From Dermatemys mawii (Eukaryota; Chordata; Testudines; Dermatemydidae): DNA of 64,000 bases. The notes beneath the pieces were generated by a model. The model was not told where the DNA came from. It did no database searches and worked only from the letters and a program-made list of their open reading frames with translations. The stretch lies in assembly GCA_007922305.1 (NCBI GenBank), contig ML677328.1, forward strand, positions 8,289,787 through 8,353,786, in the 5' to 3' direction. Below are positions 36,088 through 47,555 of the stretch, piece by piece (position 1 is the stretch's first letter; every line of letters begins with the position of its first letter). A program made the translations under genes and the position numbers.

Positions 36088-36157
36088 AACCAGGCAGACC
36101 TTTTCATTCTCTGTGTCCGTACTCTGGAGCTGTCCCTCTCCTTGCCAGACTTGTCTG
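36088..36157 (+). other. Candidate internal exon (unproven)
   Basis: A 70-bp segment is preceded by a pyrimidine-rich acceptor-like CACTTTGTCTTTTTAG (ending 36087) and followed by a good donor, CTG|GTGAGC (GT at 36158). All three frames are open across it; one reads NQADLFILCVRTLELSLSLP. On the opposite strand, an ATG at 36208-36210 in a fair Kozak context (ACCATGT) starts MSGLLSLIIFLRCHG, a signal-peptide-like sequence. I recognise neither product. Splice-like signals of this strength occur by chance in 64 kb, so this is only a lead. Confidence 0.22.
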
Positions 36158-37753
36158 GTGAGCACACCGTGACAGCGGAGGAAGATTATCAAAGAGAGCA
36201 GCCCCGACATGGTCTCCTAAGTATTGATAGATGGCTGGCTATCTGAAGCCATTGTAATCCTTTCCTGTGGACATCAAAGGTGAGCTCCTGCAGAATTTAA
36301 TTCTTTAGAAAACAGCACAAGAACCGTCAAACTAACAGAGGTAGACACAACATTTATATAAAAAATAAAGATATTTCTCACATTCTCCACAGGAGGAAAC
36401 AGAGGAGCAGTTCCATCTCAAAGGGATGAGCCCATTCCCTTCACTCTGCCTATCCATTTCTGTGGGAGGAGGAGTAGTGTCCCCACAGAGGTTACCCTTC
36501 CCTCCTCCAGACACCATGATGTGGGTAGTTCATATAGGGGAGTAAAGGGGGGCACCATCTGCATCAAAACTTCTCCATCACGGTTCAACAACAAAAACTT
36601 TCCTCTGGATGTCTCAAAAAATGGAAACACTTCAGATCATCTTAGGTTTTGTAAAAGTTTGTCTCTGCCTCTTTGGGTTGATCTGACGGATGTGTCCGAC
36701 ACGTTATCAATAATTAAAAAAAAGATTCTGATTCCAATGGAATTTAATATAGAGTAAGGTGCTACTAAACTGGAGTAAAATATCTGAATCTGACCCTTTA
36801 TTACTGACATTCATTTCTATTAATAAAGTTATGGGGATGGGGACTGAAATTGGCACATTTGTGTCAATACATTTGAGCTCATGTAAGTGAGAGAATAGCA
36901 TCCTAATTACAAGGATGAACAGAAACATCACTTCTAAAAGCTGACCCCATCCTCCCACAAGCAGACATATGACCAATTAAACATTAGCAGGCCTTCCAGC
37001 AAATGTTTACGTTTAATTAATGTTTTCCTAACTTTTTAACACTTTCTACTGATCCTGATATGCCCTAGCATGCAATGGAATGATAACATCAGAAGCACGG
37101 TTGAAACAAGGACGTCCATTTCTGCAGTAAAGATATGCCAAGTCTTATAGGTAATACAAAAAAAAGAGTACTAAAAAGAAAACCTACCAACTTTCTGCAT
37201 CTTTTAGTCTGACCCCTCCATTTGAATGATTCAGGAGGAAGCTAATTCTAAAATTACACTCAAAATACATATTATTCTTAGTTTAAACAGAGAGGTTTCT
37301 GCTTGGTTTGTATGTCCCCAAACATGAAGTGCTCATTTTCAGTTAAACCAGTCACAGTAAAGATAGAAAGATATGTCTGTCTTTGAGTCTTGTCAATAAT
37401 TTATTCTCCCTATAGACCTTACTATCATACCTCCAAGTATATCCGTTGCTACATTCAGGAGAAGATGTAATGGTTAGTAACTACAATTTGTCAACACTCC
37501 TTCAAAAACAGTAAGCTTTACAAAAAGTTGTGGAAAAAATCAGTGTAATCAGGAGCATAAATGGAATCAAAATTAACAGCTGATTTTAACTGATTAGTTT
37601 CCATAGAATCAAAACATTTATCTTTTGATTTTTTTTTGTTGCACTGTAGAAGTCAGTCTATCTGGTAAGTCAATTTTATTTACTTCATTCAATCAAATTT
37701 GTTCATCGCTTTTGTTTTATCATCAGACCTAGTTCAACAGACCTTTCTTAGAT
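36158..37753. other. Non-coding DNA, nothing recognised
   Basis: No supported feature. Confidence 0.45.
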
Positions 37754-38612
37754 AATAGAATCATAGAATATCAGGGCTGGGAGGGACCTCAGGTGGTCAT
37801 CTAGTCCAACTCTCTGCTCAAAGCAGGACTAATCCCCAATTAAGTCATCCCAGCCAGGGCTTTGTCAAGGCTGAACTTAAAAACTTCTAAGGAAGCAGAT
37901 TCCACTACCTCCCTAGGTAACCCATTCCAGTGCCTTACCACCCTCCTAGTGAAATTTTTTCCCCTAATATCTAACCTAAACATCCACCTCTCCAACTTGA
38001 GCCCATTACTCCTTGTTCTGTCATCTGATACCACTGAGAACAGTCTAGATCCATCCTCTTTGGAACCCCCTTTCAGGCAGTTGAAAGTAGTTATCAATTC
38101 CCCGCCCCACCCCCCCGGTCCCATTCTTCTCTTCTGCAGACTAAATCCCAGTTCCCTTAGCTTCTCCTCGTAAGTCATGTGCTCCAGCCCCCTAATCATT
38201 TTTGTTGCCCTCCACTGGACTCTTTCCAATTTTTTCACATCCTTCTTGTAGTGTGGGGCCCCAAACTGGACAGAGTACTCCAGATGAGGCCTCACCAATG
38301 CCGAATAAGGGGGAATGATCGTGTCCCTTGATCTGATGGAAATGCCCCTACTTATACAACCCAAAATGCTGTTAGCCCTCTTGGCAACAAGGTCACACTG
38401 TTGACTTATATCCAGCTTCTGGTCCACTGTAACCCCTAGGTCCTTTTCTGCAGAACTGTTGCCTAGCCATTTGGTCCCTAGTCTGTAGCAGTGCATGGAA
38501 TTCTTCTGTCCTAAGTGCAGGCCTCTGTACTTGTCCTTGTTGAACCTCCTCAGATTTCTTTTGGCCCAATCCTCTAATTTGTCTAGGACATTCTTAGGAC
38601 TTATCTGCAACA
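37754..38612 (-). mobile_element. CR1 LINE 3' part, second subfamily
   Basis: On the plus strand it starts with the octamer tail AATAGAATCATAGAATATCA then GGGCTGGGAGGGACCTCAGG, the CR1 3' terminus with ATTCTATGA-type repeats in reverse complement. This differs from the TATGTTCTTA-type tails of the other copies. It covers the 3' UTR and the C-terminal third of ORF2, and stops abruptly near 38612. The subfamily differs clearly in sequence from the copies at 17.8 and 48.3 kb. Confidence 0.93.
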
Positions 38613-38613
38613 T
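37840..38613 (-). pseudogene. CR1 ORF2 C-terminal fragment, 257 codons, open
   Basis: This uninterrupted frame corresponds to the part of CR1 ORF2 that follows the FADD catalytic block. It has LEDWAKRNLRRFNKDKY (residues about 12-28), EKDLGVTVDQKLDIS, a KRANSILGCISRGI segment, LVRPHLEYSVQFGAPHYKKD, RVQWRATKMIRGLEHMTYEE (the thumb/linker region), then DDRTRSNGLKL and RHWNGLPREVVESASLEVFK at the C-terminus. The reverse-transcriptase palm and the endonuclease are absent, so it cannot act alone. The first Met is an internal residue; the true start lay beyond the 5' truncation. The frame being open over 257 codons suggests a modest age, although the region around GPGGWGGELITTF departs from the usual LRGDLI motif. 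Confidence 0.9.
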
Positions 38614-40569
38614 GCTTCAAAGAGAACTGCGCTGTCCGTATTTGCAGTTGTGTACCAACTGCCCCATGTGGAGTCTGCTGATGTGAATTAAAATTTACCT
38701 AGTTGAAGTTAATGTAGTCCTCTTTCAAACAGTCAGAAGAGAAAACATGAAGGTGCTTGGGGGAAAAAAAGTGCAGAAAGGGGTGATCAGGGTAGGTGTT
38801 GTCAGTAGAGTAAAGGTGATGGTAGTGGTGAATTACATTACAATATGAAGATAAAAGGTAGTGTGGGGCTGTATGGGTGAGATACACAAAATACATAATG
38901 AGGAAAAATACTTTAAAAAATCATCAGAACTCAGAAAGTGCTGAGGTTGGGTTTAGTTTGTCTTTTGGCTGAAGACGATAGCAGTGGTATAATTTTACAT
39001 AGATTAATGCAGCAGCTGCTTCCCCAGGAAGGTAATGTCTCCAATGCAAAGATCAAGGTTGTCGGGGCAGAAACATTGAGTGGGGAGGAGAGTCATAAAA
39101 GGTTTAGACACTGATGCAATGCTGCAGATAAATATCTGATCTGAAGCTGAAGATCTTCTGAAGTTCACTTACAACTTCAAACAAAAATAGCTTAGAATTT
39201 GAACTATATGGACCTGATTCAGTGCCCACAGAAGTCAGTGGGATTATTACAATTGATGCCAGTGGGGACGGGATCAGGTGCTAAATGCATATTGCATAGG
39301 GAAATATTTGAATAGGTGGTCCCGCAGTTGACTTGGAGATAGATCACTGTCTTTCATGATTTTTTATTTTCCTAGCCTTTTTTTTCCCAAGAAAAGTGTG
39401 TCTGTGGCATAGCGAGTTGATGGTGAAAGATTATCTTGGCTGAGGGCCTTCTCACTAACACATTCATTCTGTGTAAACCAGATGACCTTTGAAGACTTTC
39501 TCCAGAATACTGATTGATTTGGGGAGCTGACCTCTCAACTAATTTATAGACCTGAACATCTTTTCTCTACTATGTATGATAACTCACAATTTCCTGGGAG
39601 ATTACAGTAACTGGGAGAATAAGGATATTCAGTATACTGTTAAAGAGACGCAGAGAGCCTGCTTTGTCAAGGAAGGTTTAAAAGTCCTTGAAAAGTGGAT
39701 GGAAAGAAAATAAGAATGATATAAAACCATTATGAATTAAAACCAAATATGTTTCAGACAGCAAAGTAGTTATAGGGATGGACTTTCTCTTCACCAGAAG
39801 GAACAACTAGACTATTAAATGATTGCACTAATAAAATAGCATTTAAAAAGGCTAGGGTAATAGTAATGTAAAAATTAAATATCTAGATAGACCCTAGATT
39901 ACATCTAGTGGAAATAATAAGGTTGGGGGATACAATGTGTTAGCATATCTGGGATGTGACTGAATTCAGTACATGCATCAAGTGACATGAAAGGAAACAA
40001 TATGATATTGAAATCTAGTATAGAGAAGATATGATTCAAGACAGAGAAGGATCTTGGAAGAACGATTAAGCTAAAAAGCGAGTTATGGCAAAAATAAGAC
40101 ACATTGCATATGCTTGCGATAGCTAAGTCCAGTTAAGAGCACAGGCCTTCCCAAGTAAAACTAAATGGGACAAGGCAGGGGAACGAGAAAGAACAAGAGG
40201 AGAAATGGAAGACACTTAACAACAAAAATTACTCCTAGCGATAAGGTTGTTTACAAGAGTTAGTAATATATATTGTTGGAACAAGAATAGCTCTGTGACA
40301 TTTGTCTGGAAAGAGAGGTTGACAAAAGGATTTGAGGAGAAAAGTCTTACTGGAAATTACAAATATCAGGGAAAGAGGCTGACAGAAAGGTATACAAACA
40401 AAACTTAAATCAGGATCTAAACACTAATAAAGAGGGTTAGAGCGGTCACTGAAATAAAAAGAGCAAAGAAAATGAAGATGAATATCAGGCAGGTCCTTTA
40501 GGTACAGAAGAGAAAAACAGCTAGATGAGGCTGGAAGTGGCCATCAAAGAATATGGCCATTAAGGCAAG
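38613..40569. other. Non-coding DNA with one foldback
   Basis: 39212-39280 is a foldback: ACCTGATTCAGTGCCCACAG against ATGCCAGTGGGGACGGGATC then AGGT. The rest is purine-rich in places (39640-40560) but shows no recognised domain. Confidence 0.45.
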
Positions 40570-40799
40570 TTAGGGTATGTCTACACAGCTGATGTTAAAG
40601 TGCTGCCGGGGCTGTGTAGTCGCAGCTCCAATGCTGGAAGAGAGCTCTCCCAGTGCTGTAACAAAACTAACTGTGTGAGGGGAGTAGCTACACTCCTACT
40701 TTACAGCTCTGAAACTTGCATCACTTAGGGGGGTGTTTTTTCACACCCCAGAGTGAAGAAAGTTCCAGCTCTGTAAGCAAAAGTGTAGACAAGTCCTTA
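40570..40799. mobile_element. Harbinger-like miniature element with TTA target duplication
   Basis: The element is 40573-40796 (224 bp). It starts GGGTATGTCTACAC; the reverse complement of its end is GGACTTGTCTACAC, 11 of 14 positions alike. TTA occurs immediately on both sides (40570-40572 and 40797-40799), which is the TWA target duplication of PIF/Harbinger transposons. It has no coding capacity, so movement would have relied on a transposase elsewhere. Confidence 0.8.
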
Positions 40800-40984
40800 G
40801 TTACTAATGAGGTTGATACTGCTGAGAGCCTGCATGAATCCTGTGCCTATTTTTTTTTTTTTTTAAACAGAAGTTACTGAAGGTCACTATCCAGGAGTCA
40901 GAGATACTCTCTTGCTAGGAAAAGCAGATTATTAAGTTTTATCATTACAAAACGGAACGCCTTTGGAAGAAATTTGTTTTATAG
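40800..40984. other. Spacer with poly-T run
   Basis: A T-run of about 14 lies at 40851-40864; nothing else seen. Confidence 0.5.
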
Positions 40985-41535
40985 CTCTCAAAGGGTGTAG
41001 AAAGCTGTAAGAGATAGCTAACATGTAAAACTATCCCCATACAGAAGATGGGATCCAAACACCATTTGATCTTCAGTTATGAGGAGACACAGAAAACATC
41101 AATAAGGTAAAGGATTACATACAACATGCAATGAGGTAAGAAGCAGCCAGCCTAGATTCATGAAAGGAGAATCACAGCTGTCAGACATGATTGAGTTCCT
41201 CTGAGCATATTATTGAACTGGAAGGAAAAAGGTGAAGTAATGGATATCATTTGTCTAAACTGAAAAAGAGGATCAGGCCATGAAATCTGTGCACTGAAGC
41301 AGGGTTTTGATTGCAAATGTCAGAAAGCACCACAGAGGAGGAGAATTATTAAAATGAATTAAAAACCTGCTTACACATAAAAATAGAGTCTCTGTAAAAA
41401 GTCATTATTAGAAGTAAAGGAAAAGAAGTGGGCTTGCCAATGCCACAAGGCTCAGTCTTAAATTTGTGTGTGTATTTATATATGAATGACCTGGGAGAGA
41501 GTCTAATTTCCAGTACAGTGGAGCAAAGAAAACCA
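40985..41535 (+). pseudogene. Old CR1-type reverse-transcriptase remnant
   Basis: Motifs appear in the order of a CR1 RT but in broken frames: EIANM with a degraded PI.K.G (about 41010-41050), QPRFMKGESQLSDMIEFL (about 41150-41200, equivalent to [18 protein letters not shown]), GEVMDIICLN (about 41232-41262, the catalytic block A with its Asp pattern decayed), and GLPMPQGSVLNLCVYLYMNDL (about 41430-41490, equivalent to [20 protein letters not shown]). FADD is not seen. It is considerably more decayed than the other CR1 copies. Confidence 0.7.
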
Positions 41536-42589
41536 CTTCAAGAAATGAATATTATAGCTTCCTCACCCAGGCAGAATTAACAGATGGATTGAAAGGCTCC
41601 CGCCAGTCTGTCATGATTTGCGGAGGATGGAGCTCTATATGGAAAACTACAGTTAGCTGAAATTACAAATATGTACCATTATAAAAATAGTGAAACTGTC
41701 AAATGTAGCACTCTTGAAATCCATCATGAACAGAAAACAATGGTGAAACTGGAAATGAAGGCTGGTTATTTAAAGCAAACAAACAAACAAAAATGCCTTA
41801 AGTGGAGTTACTTCAGATTCATACCAGTGTTACTGAGAGGAGAATCTGGTCCATTTTATGTAATTAAGATACAATTTCTTGATTTCAAAGCACAAACTGC
41901 CTAAATCACTGTCAAAAGTACATAATCAACTACTTCCGGTGGATGTTACGTTTGTGACAATGGCAGTCGAAGCCTATTAGTTAAATTTGGGGGATTTAAG
42001 ACATTAAGCTATGAAGTTAGGTGAATATTACTTCATACTGACACAGGAGGATCAATGCTGAATGATTCTGTTTATTAACTGGATCCACAAGTCAATTTAA
42101 GATTGCACTACAATTCAACAACCCTGCCTGCTGCACATTGATATGGCTGCCAGTCCCACACCGAGATAAAGTTGGGAGGGTGGAACTCATGATTAACCCA
42201 CCAGCCGTCTAAACAAACCCTCATTGGTTCTATAAATGGAACTCGGCTACTATTCCTGTAAAAATGACTGCTCAATACAGAATACTGCCAACCACTCACA
42301 CTGCATGAACGTTCCTGGTGAGAGACTCCCGAAGTACCTGTAAAAGTTTGATGCTGGCAGCAAGTAAACACTTCAGATTGGTTATTGGAACATGAGAACA
42401 ATTTTTTCAAACATCAGCGATCTCACAGATCGTGACAGAGATGGACAACTGTGGACCTGAAATCTTGGGCACCCACAAGAGCAGACTGAAAGATATGGAT
42501 AAGAAGCACTGCAAGCAAGAGAAGCAATATCTCAAATATTTAGGTCACGGTGGTAATGTACACGCAGAAGGAAGAGCACTCCTTAGGAC
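41536..42589. other. Non-coding DNA, nothing recognised
   Basis: Contains an (AAAC) run near 41780-41792 and a slightly G+C-richer patch at 42105-42430 with a 100-codon minus-strand frame that I cannot assign. Confidence 0.4.
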
Positions 42590-43000
42590 AGATTCTTTGG
42601 AAAAATCACTTAACTAGGAGCCTATCAGTGCAACATACATGCCAGATTCCAAACCAGAATCCTAAAAATATCAACCATACAGTACTGTGCTCTGACAGAG
42701 GAACATGGTGATGAGGATAGAGAAATATCTGAGAAATTATCAACCAGCAGCTCATCTCCACTAGAATTAGAAGGAAGCATTAGACATATTTGGGGGTATA
42801 CTCTGGATGCCAACGTATAGACACCCACATGATGCTATCAAGTGGAAACCAACTGCTGCGAGGAAATGAGATCACCTAAGAGAAATCTTCAGAAGAATCT
42901 TTAGCGGGGAAGGAAGAACAGTTGAGCTCTATCACAGAGCAAATAGAAATAGCAGCTAATGACAGAGAAGGATGGAAGAGAATGTTTTCTCCTCTGCACA
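42590..43000 (+). pseudogene. LINE ORF C-terminal remnant (endonuclease/RT-type, clade uncertain)
   Basis: Broken translation shows IRHIWGYTLDANV (about 42778-42820), then DAIKWKPTAARK (about 42831-42868) and IEIAANDREGWKRMFSPL (about 42945-43000). This order and spacing match the C-terminal end of certain LINE polyproteins (RRWRWIGHTLRK ... ALxWxPxGKRKRGRP ... AxDRxxWRxLV). The N-terminal RT was not found and stops are present. Clade is not resolved. Confidence 0.5.
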
Positions 43001-46000
43001 CCAACACTGGTGTGAGAGGATGTAATCATAAAATAATAATAATTCAATGGGATGTCAACAATAGCAAACACATCATTCCAATGCTCTGCAGAATGAAGAT
43101 GATACAAAGGGAAACTGATTACATAATTCAAGACTGACATCTTTCCCTGTTCTATCAGCTTTGCATACAAAGGGTTTGAAGAGGAAAAACAAACTAGAAT
43201 TAGATTTTCTGCATTTAACTGGAAGGCAAAACTTATGAAGATCCACTTTTAAGAACAGACTGACTAAAGCACTTGAAAATATACTTTAAGGATTCATCCT
43301 GCTTTGGCAAATGAATGACCCATAAGACCCAACAAGTCTTACTCATCTTTAATTTTTTCACCACTAAACTGGTTCCCTCTGAACTACCTTACACAAGGAA
43401 TGACAGCTTAGGGACACCAATTAAAATGTTAATCACTTTTCTTCTCACAGTTCTTTCATTAGCCTACAGCAGGCTAATATATATATATATTTGGAAGAAT
43501 GGGTTTCTATCAGAAAATGCAGATTGGTCAAAACTAAACTGTTTCACAAAAATATCTTGATTTAAATGCAATTTTCTGTATCAAAGTGTCAAACTTATTT
43601 ATTTAGACTTCCTTGTTTTGATAAGGTCATTTAAATGATAAGGTTATTTCACTTTATTTATACTTTTTAAATTTTGATTCACTTTTATTTTTTACTTTTA
43701 TTTATTTTACTATATTTAAAATAATGTACATGTTAATATTTGAATATTGTATTAAAGTTATAATACAATGGATATTGTCAAAAATGAAAACTTTTTTTTT
43801 TTTTATAATTTCTATTCCTTGGAAAATTTCAAAATGTGTGGGTCCAATTTGCAATGAAAACAAATGTCAACATTCTGGAATTTCCTGTGGAACAGATATT
43901 CAGTTTTCCAGCCAGCCCTCCATATAGCACTTCTGCTGACCTGCACAAAGCCATACGATGCGTACACACACTGGTAGTGAGGAGAGGCAAGAAAAATTCA
44001 AAGAGTACAAAAATGGGGAAAAAAAGGAAGGAGAAAGGAGAGGGAAGACGAAAAGAAAATGAAAGTTAAATGTAGATAAAGAAGGAGAACTATACAGAGA
44101 AAATAAGCAATTTCAAGGAAGAAATATCAAAAAAGGATAGGAGAGAAAGGGAAATATAGAACAAAGGATGATGCTTATAGCAATGCCAATGTAATTTTTC
44201 CACTTCGTGATACTGAAAATAGCAGCTAACTAACTTTACTATGAGTCTGCAAACACATACTACCTTCCATTGATAAGTACTTACAGGGTTAGGCCCTAAA
44301 ATGTTTAGTTACCACTACAAGCATCATAGTTTAACCTTGATCTGTGTGCAAAACACCCACTGATAACAACAGGAGGTCCATTATACCTGCGGGTGGGTGG
44401 GCCCCCATGGAATAGTGTATAATGCAGCTCCAGCTCCTTATTTCTAGCCCCTTAATCTATATAGCAAGGAGTGGTGGGGGGGAATTAACAGTGCTGAAGG
44501 AAAAATTACAAGAACGAATAATTATTTTATATGTTTATGTATACAACATTACATTTATCTTTTAAAATTCTCTTTCCCTATCTCTATCTAGCTGCATAAG
44601 TAAAATTTGACATGTTCCTTTCCTTTAATTTTTGGTCTCAGAATTCCCATGTGTACAAGTGTACTGATTTTTTTAAAAATTAAATAAAAGATGAAGGTGA
44701 CCTAATTTTAAGTTATCCTACATATCCCTTGAAGCAAAAGAGATTTAACAATTTGGATCCAATATTGTACCAACTGCCTAGTTTCTGAAAACAGAAATTA
44801 GCTTCTAATAACATACTTTGATATTAAGCAACCTTTGTTACGGGCTAGATTTTTGCTTGGGCTGCATGCACAACGTTGGAAGGAGAAATGACACACATAT
44901 ACATCATGCTGCCGTGTGGGCTTCCCTCACTTTGGGTTCAGTCATGTAGAAGTAAGAGGCATTGGGCACCCACATACTGGCCCCCTGAGTGAATGGATGG
45001 AAAGTAGCTGGGGAATGGGTAGAACCTAGGCTCTTCCCCACACTGGCCAACACAACTTAGCTTGCACAGGGTTGCAGTTACTGCTAGTATAGACCAGCCA
45101 TAAATTACTGCCCTTGAGGCAAGGGGAAAGCAGGGAAAGAATGGTACCATATATCCTTCCTAGGACTGCTCCTCAGGCAATAGAGGGATGCACTGTCCCT
45201 TAGTATACTGTATCCTTCTGGAACAATCCAGTAATATGATTTTGTAAAATACTGATGTCCATGCCGGAACATTTTGAACAAAATAATATCCCCAAATGAG
45301 CCTATGAGTGAATGGAATGAGTCTACAAATGAAATCCTGGCCCCACTGAAGTCAATGGCAGAACTCCCATTGTGACCCAATGAGTCTGAGTGGCTTCTCA
45401 GTCACAACATGACGAAGAAACTATTGGCTTCTCAGCAGAATGAATTGTGAAATTCTGCTAATGAAAATACACAGCGGTAAACAAAGTAAGTACAAATGAA
45501 TGTTTTCTACCTCATTTAGCACTTTTCTCACAGTGGCCCATTAGCTAACAACAAAAAAGCATTTATAAGCTTCTTGCTCAGTTTGCACATAAATGTTCCA
45601 TCATTTCATTTTATCACTGTTAACAGTTACATAATAAAAAATTAACCTCTTCACTATTTATAAAAATCTCTCTCATTTACTCCTGAAACAATGAAATTCT
45701 TCTGCTTAAAAATATATTAAGCGTCAGTGAAAATAAAATTGTATTAATGGTCGGGATTTATTTCCTAGAGACAAACAGCTTGTACATAAATTCCTCATCA
45801 CTCCTCATCCGAGCAAGCCTAGAAAGAAAAATATTTTTTCCAGATTATCACCCTGTTAGCACATGGAAGGGAAAAATAACGTATCATAAATAATAAAATA
45901 TAATTAAAGCTTGCATGGAAGAAACATTATTAAAATTATGTCAGCGTGCTGTAAAAAAAAATCATTAATCACAAGGAGAAAGGGAAGAGGGGGAAGGAAG

Positions 46001-46190
46001 AAGAGGTAAGTAACAAACTTATCTGTAGATGTCCTGATCAGTTCTGCCTATAAAACTGCCAATAGTCCATAGCACATATAAATTCAATGCAAACACAAAA
46101 TAAGAAATATGAATGCAACTGGGTTGTACACCATAGCTTCTGTGTATGGTATTTGCATGAAACCTAGAAAGAATTAATATGTATGAGTTC
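43001..46190. other. Non-coding DNA; purine tract and possible conserved non-coding block
   Basis: A (TA) run lies at 43477-43491. 43978-44165 is a long purine-rich tract. 45325-45378 carries a CCCCACTGAAGTCAATGGCA foldback-type motif. 45690-46010 is A+T-rich but of mixed composition, with TAATTA- and ATTAATC-type homeodomain-like words, the look of a conserved regulatory element. That impression cannot be tested here. Confidence 0.35.
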
Positions 46191-46629
46191 CTCAAAACAG
46201 ATCATGGCATTGAAATGGGAGTGAAAAGGTCGATACCAAAGCTTCCCATGAACAGGTGGAAATCCTGTTAGTGAATGTGTCATCATTCACTAAGAATATG
46301 AATCATATTCTGAGCACACATCTCAACATGGGTCTTATCAGTCCACTAGTATTTAAGCAGAACTCCTCATTGCGGTCTCTGGGGAGTTCTGCTTAAATAT
46401 TTAACGGTATGGTATGGCCTTGTGAAAGGTAAGTCAAGAGCATAGTGGAATTTTGAATTTAGGTGTTGGGCACTCCTGCAGAACTGCAAGCAGGATAGCA
46501 GAATTGCTGTTTAAGCACCTCATGGTACAAATGAAGCAAATCTACAAATCAACTCACATGTGGGTTCCATGTATATATACGCATCACTGTCTCAAAACTC
46601 ATTGTGGCACTGAAATGGAATTAAAAAGG
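46191..46629 (+). repeat. Pair of 39-bp direct repeats 400 bp apart
   Basis: 46191-46229 and 46591-46629 match at 31 of 39 positions without gaps (both contain CTCAAAAC, TGGCA.TGAAATGG and AAAAGG). The segment between them includes a perfect hairpin at 46350-46399. The repeats may be long degenerate flanks of one element or an old local duplication. Confidence 0.6.
46350..46399. repeat. Perfect 17-bp inverted repeat (hairpin, 16-nt loop)
   Basis: TATTTAAGCAGAACTCC (46350-46366) is the exact reverse complement of GGAGTTCTGCTTAAATA (46383-46399). The RNA from either strand would form a 17-bp stem. The dimensions are near those of a short microRNA-like hairpin but somewhat short for a precursor, and no bulges are present. 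Confidence 0.85.
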
Positions 46630-47493
46630 AGGAGATATATATAATTTAGCTTCATTTTACAGAAATGCACAACTGAATTTTTAATATGTTTGAAATTATA
46701 ATAGAGTCCTGAGGAATTAGAAGGTAGGTATATGCACACACATGTATAGGTGTATATGTATACCCAGCTTTCTTTCTTCCAGGAAAGGAGAGAAATGATA
46801 ATCTAACATAACATTTTATTTTGAACAAGGTATGAGAAATATAGCACAGAGTTTTGGGGATAGCAAATAACTGAGATAAGCAAAAGAAACATCAAGGTTC
46901 AGGAAAACAAAACATTCTCAAATAAGTGAAGATATTTTTTCTAGAGGAAATGCTTTAAATATTTCTTTTGAAAAAACTGTATCACAAAGCCTGTCAAAAC
47001 CTTGTCACACTTCACTTTGATTTAATTTTTTCCACTTAGTTAAACTCATGTTGGTAAATCTTAACTTCCTCAGTGCTGTACTGTAATTTCAAACACATTA
47101 AGAATTCAGCTGTATACTCAGGTAAACTGAGCTAACAAACAGCATGGAAAATTTAGAAAACTGTACATAGTATTTATCTTCAGTATTAGCATTAGTCCCC
47201 TGTGAAATCTCTAGCTATGAAGGTCTCCCACCAGAGTCAATGCCCTCCTTTCAAATTCATAAATTAAAAAAAAACAGCTTTAAAATTCAGAACATTTAAC
47301 ATTAAAAATTGTTCAAACAGCAGAAAACTTTTAGATGCTTCTGTCATTCAGTTCAAAACGTTTGTTCTGTGGTGTGTGGGGAGTACCATCTTAAATTTTC
47401 AAGTCACATACATAGAGACAATATGGTCTAGTGCCCTAAACATAGGAGTGAGGGCGAGAAACTCCTCAATTTTTTTTTTTCTGGCTCTGTCAC
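46630..47493. other. Non-coding DNA, nothing recognised
   Basis: Short CA/TA-rich run at 46730-46762; otherwise featureless. Confidence 0.5.
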
Positions 47494-47555
47494 TAAGGCC
47501 ATGTCTACACTTACCGGGGATCGATGCTGCTGTGGTAATGTAGACAAGGCCTTAA
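47494..47555. mobile_element. Minimal Harbinger-like element, about 56 bp
   Basis: GGCCATGTCTACACTT (from 47497) and AATGTAGACAAGGCC (to 47551) are near-perfect inverted repeats with only about 25 bp between them (ACCGGGGATCGATGCTGCTG). TAA precedes the element and TTAA follows it, consistent with a TAA-type target duplication with one base of ambiguity. It is probably an internally deleted relative of the element at 40.57 kb. Confidence 0.7.
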
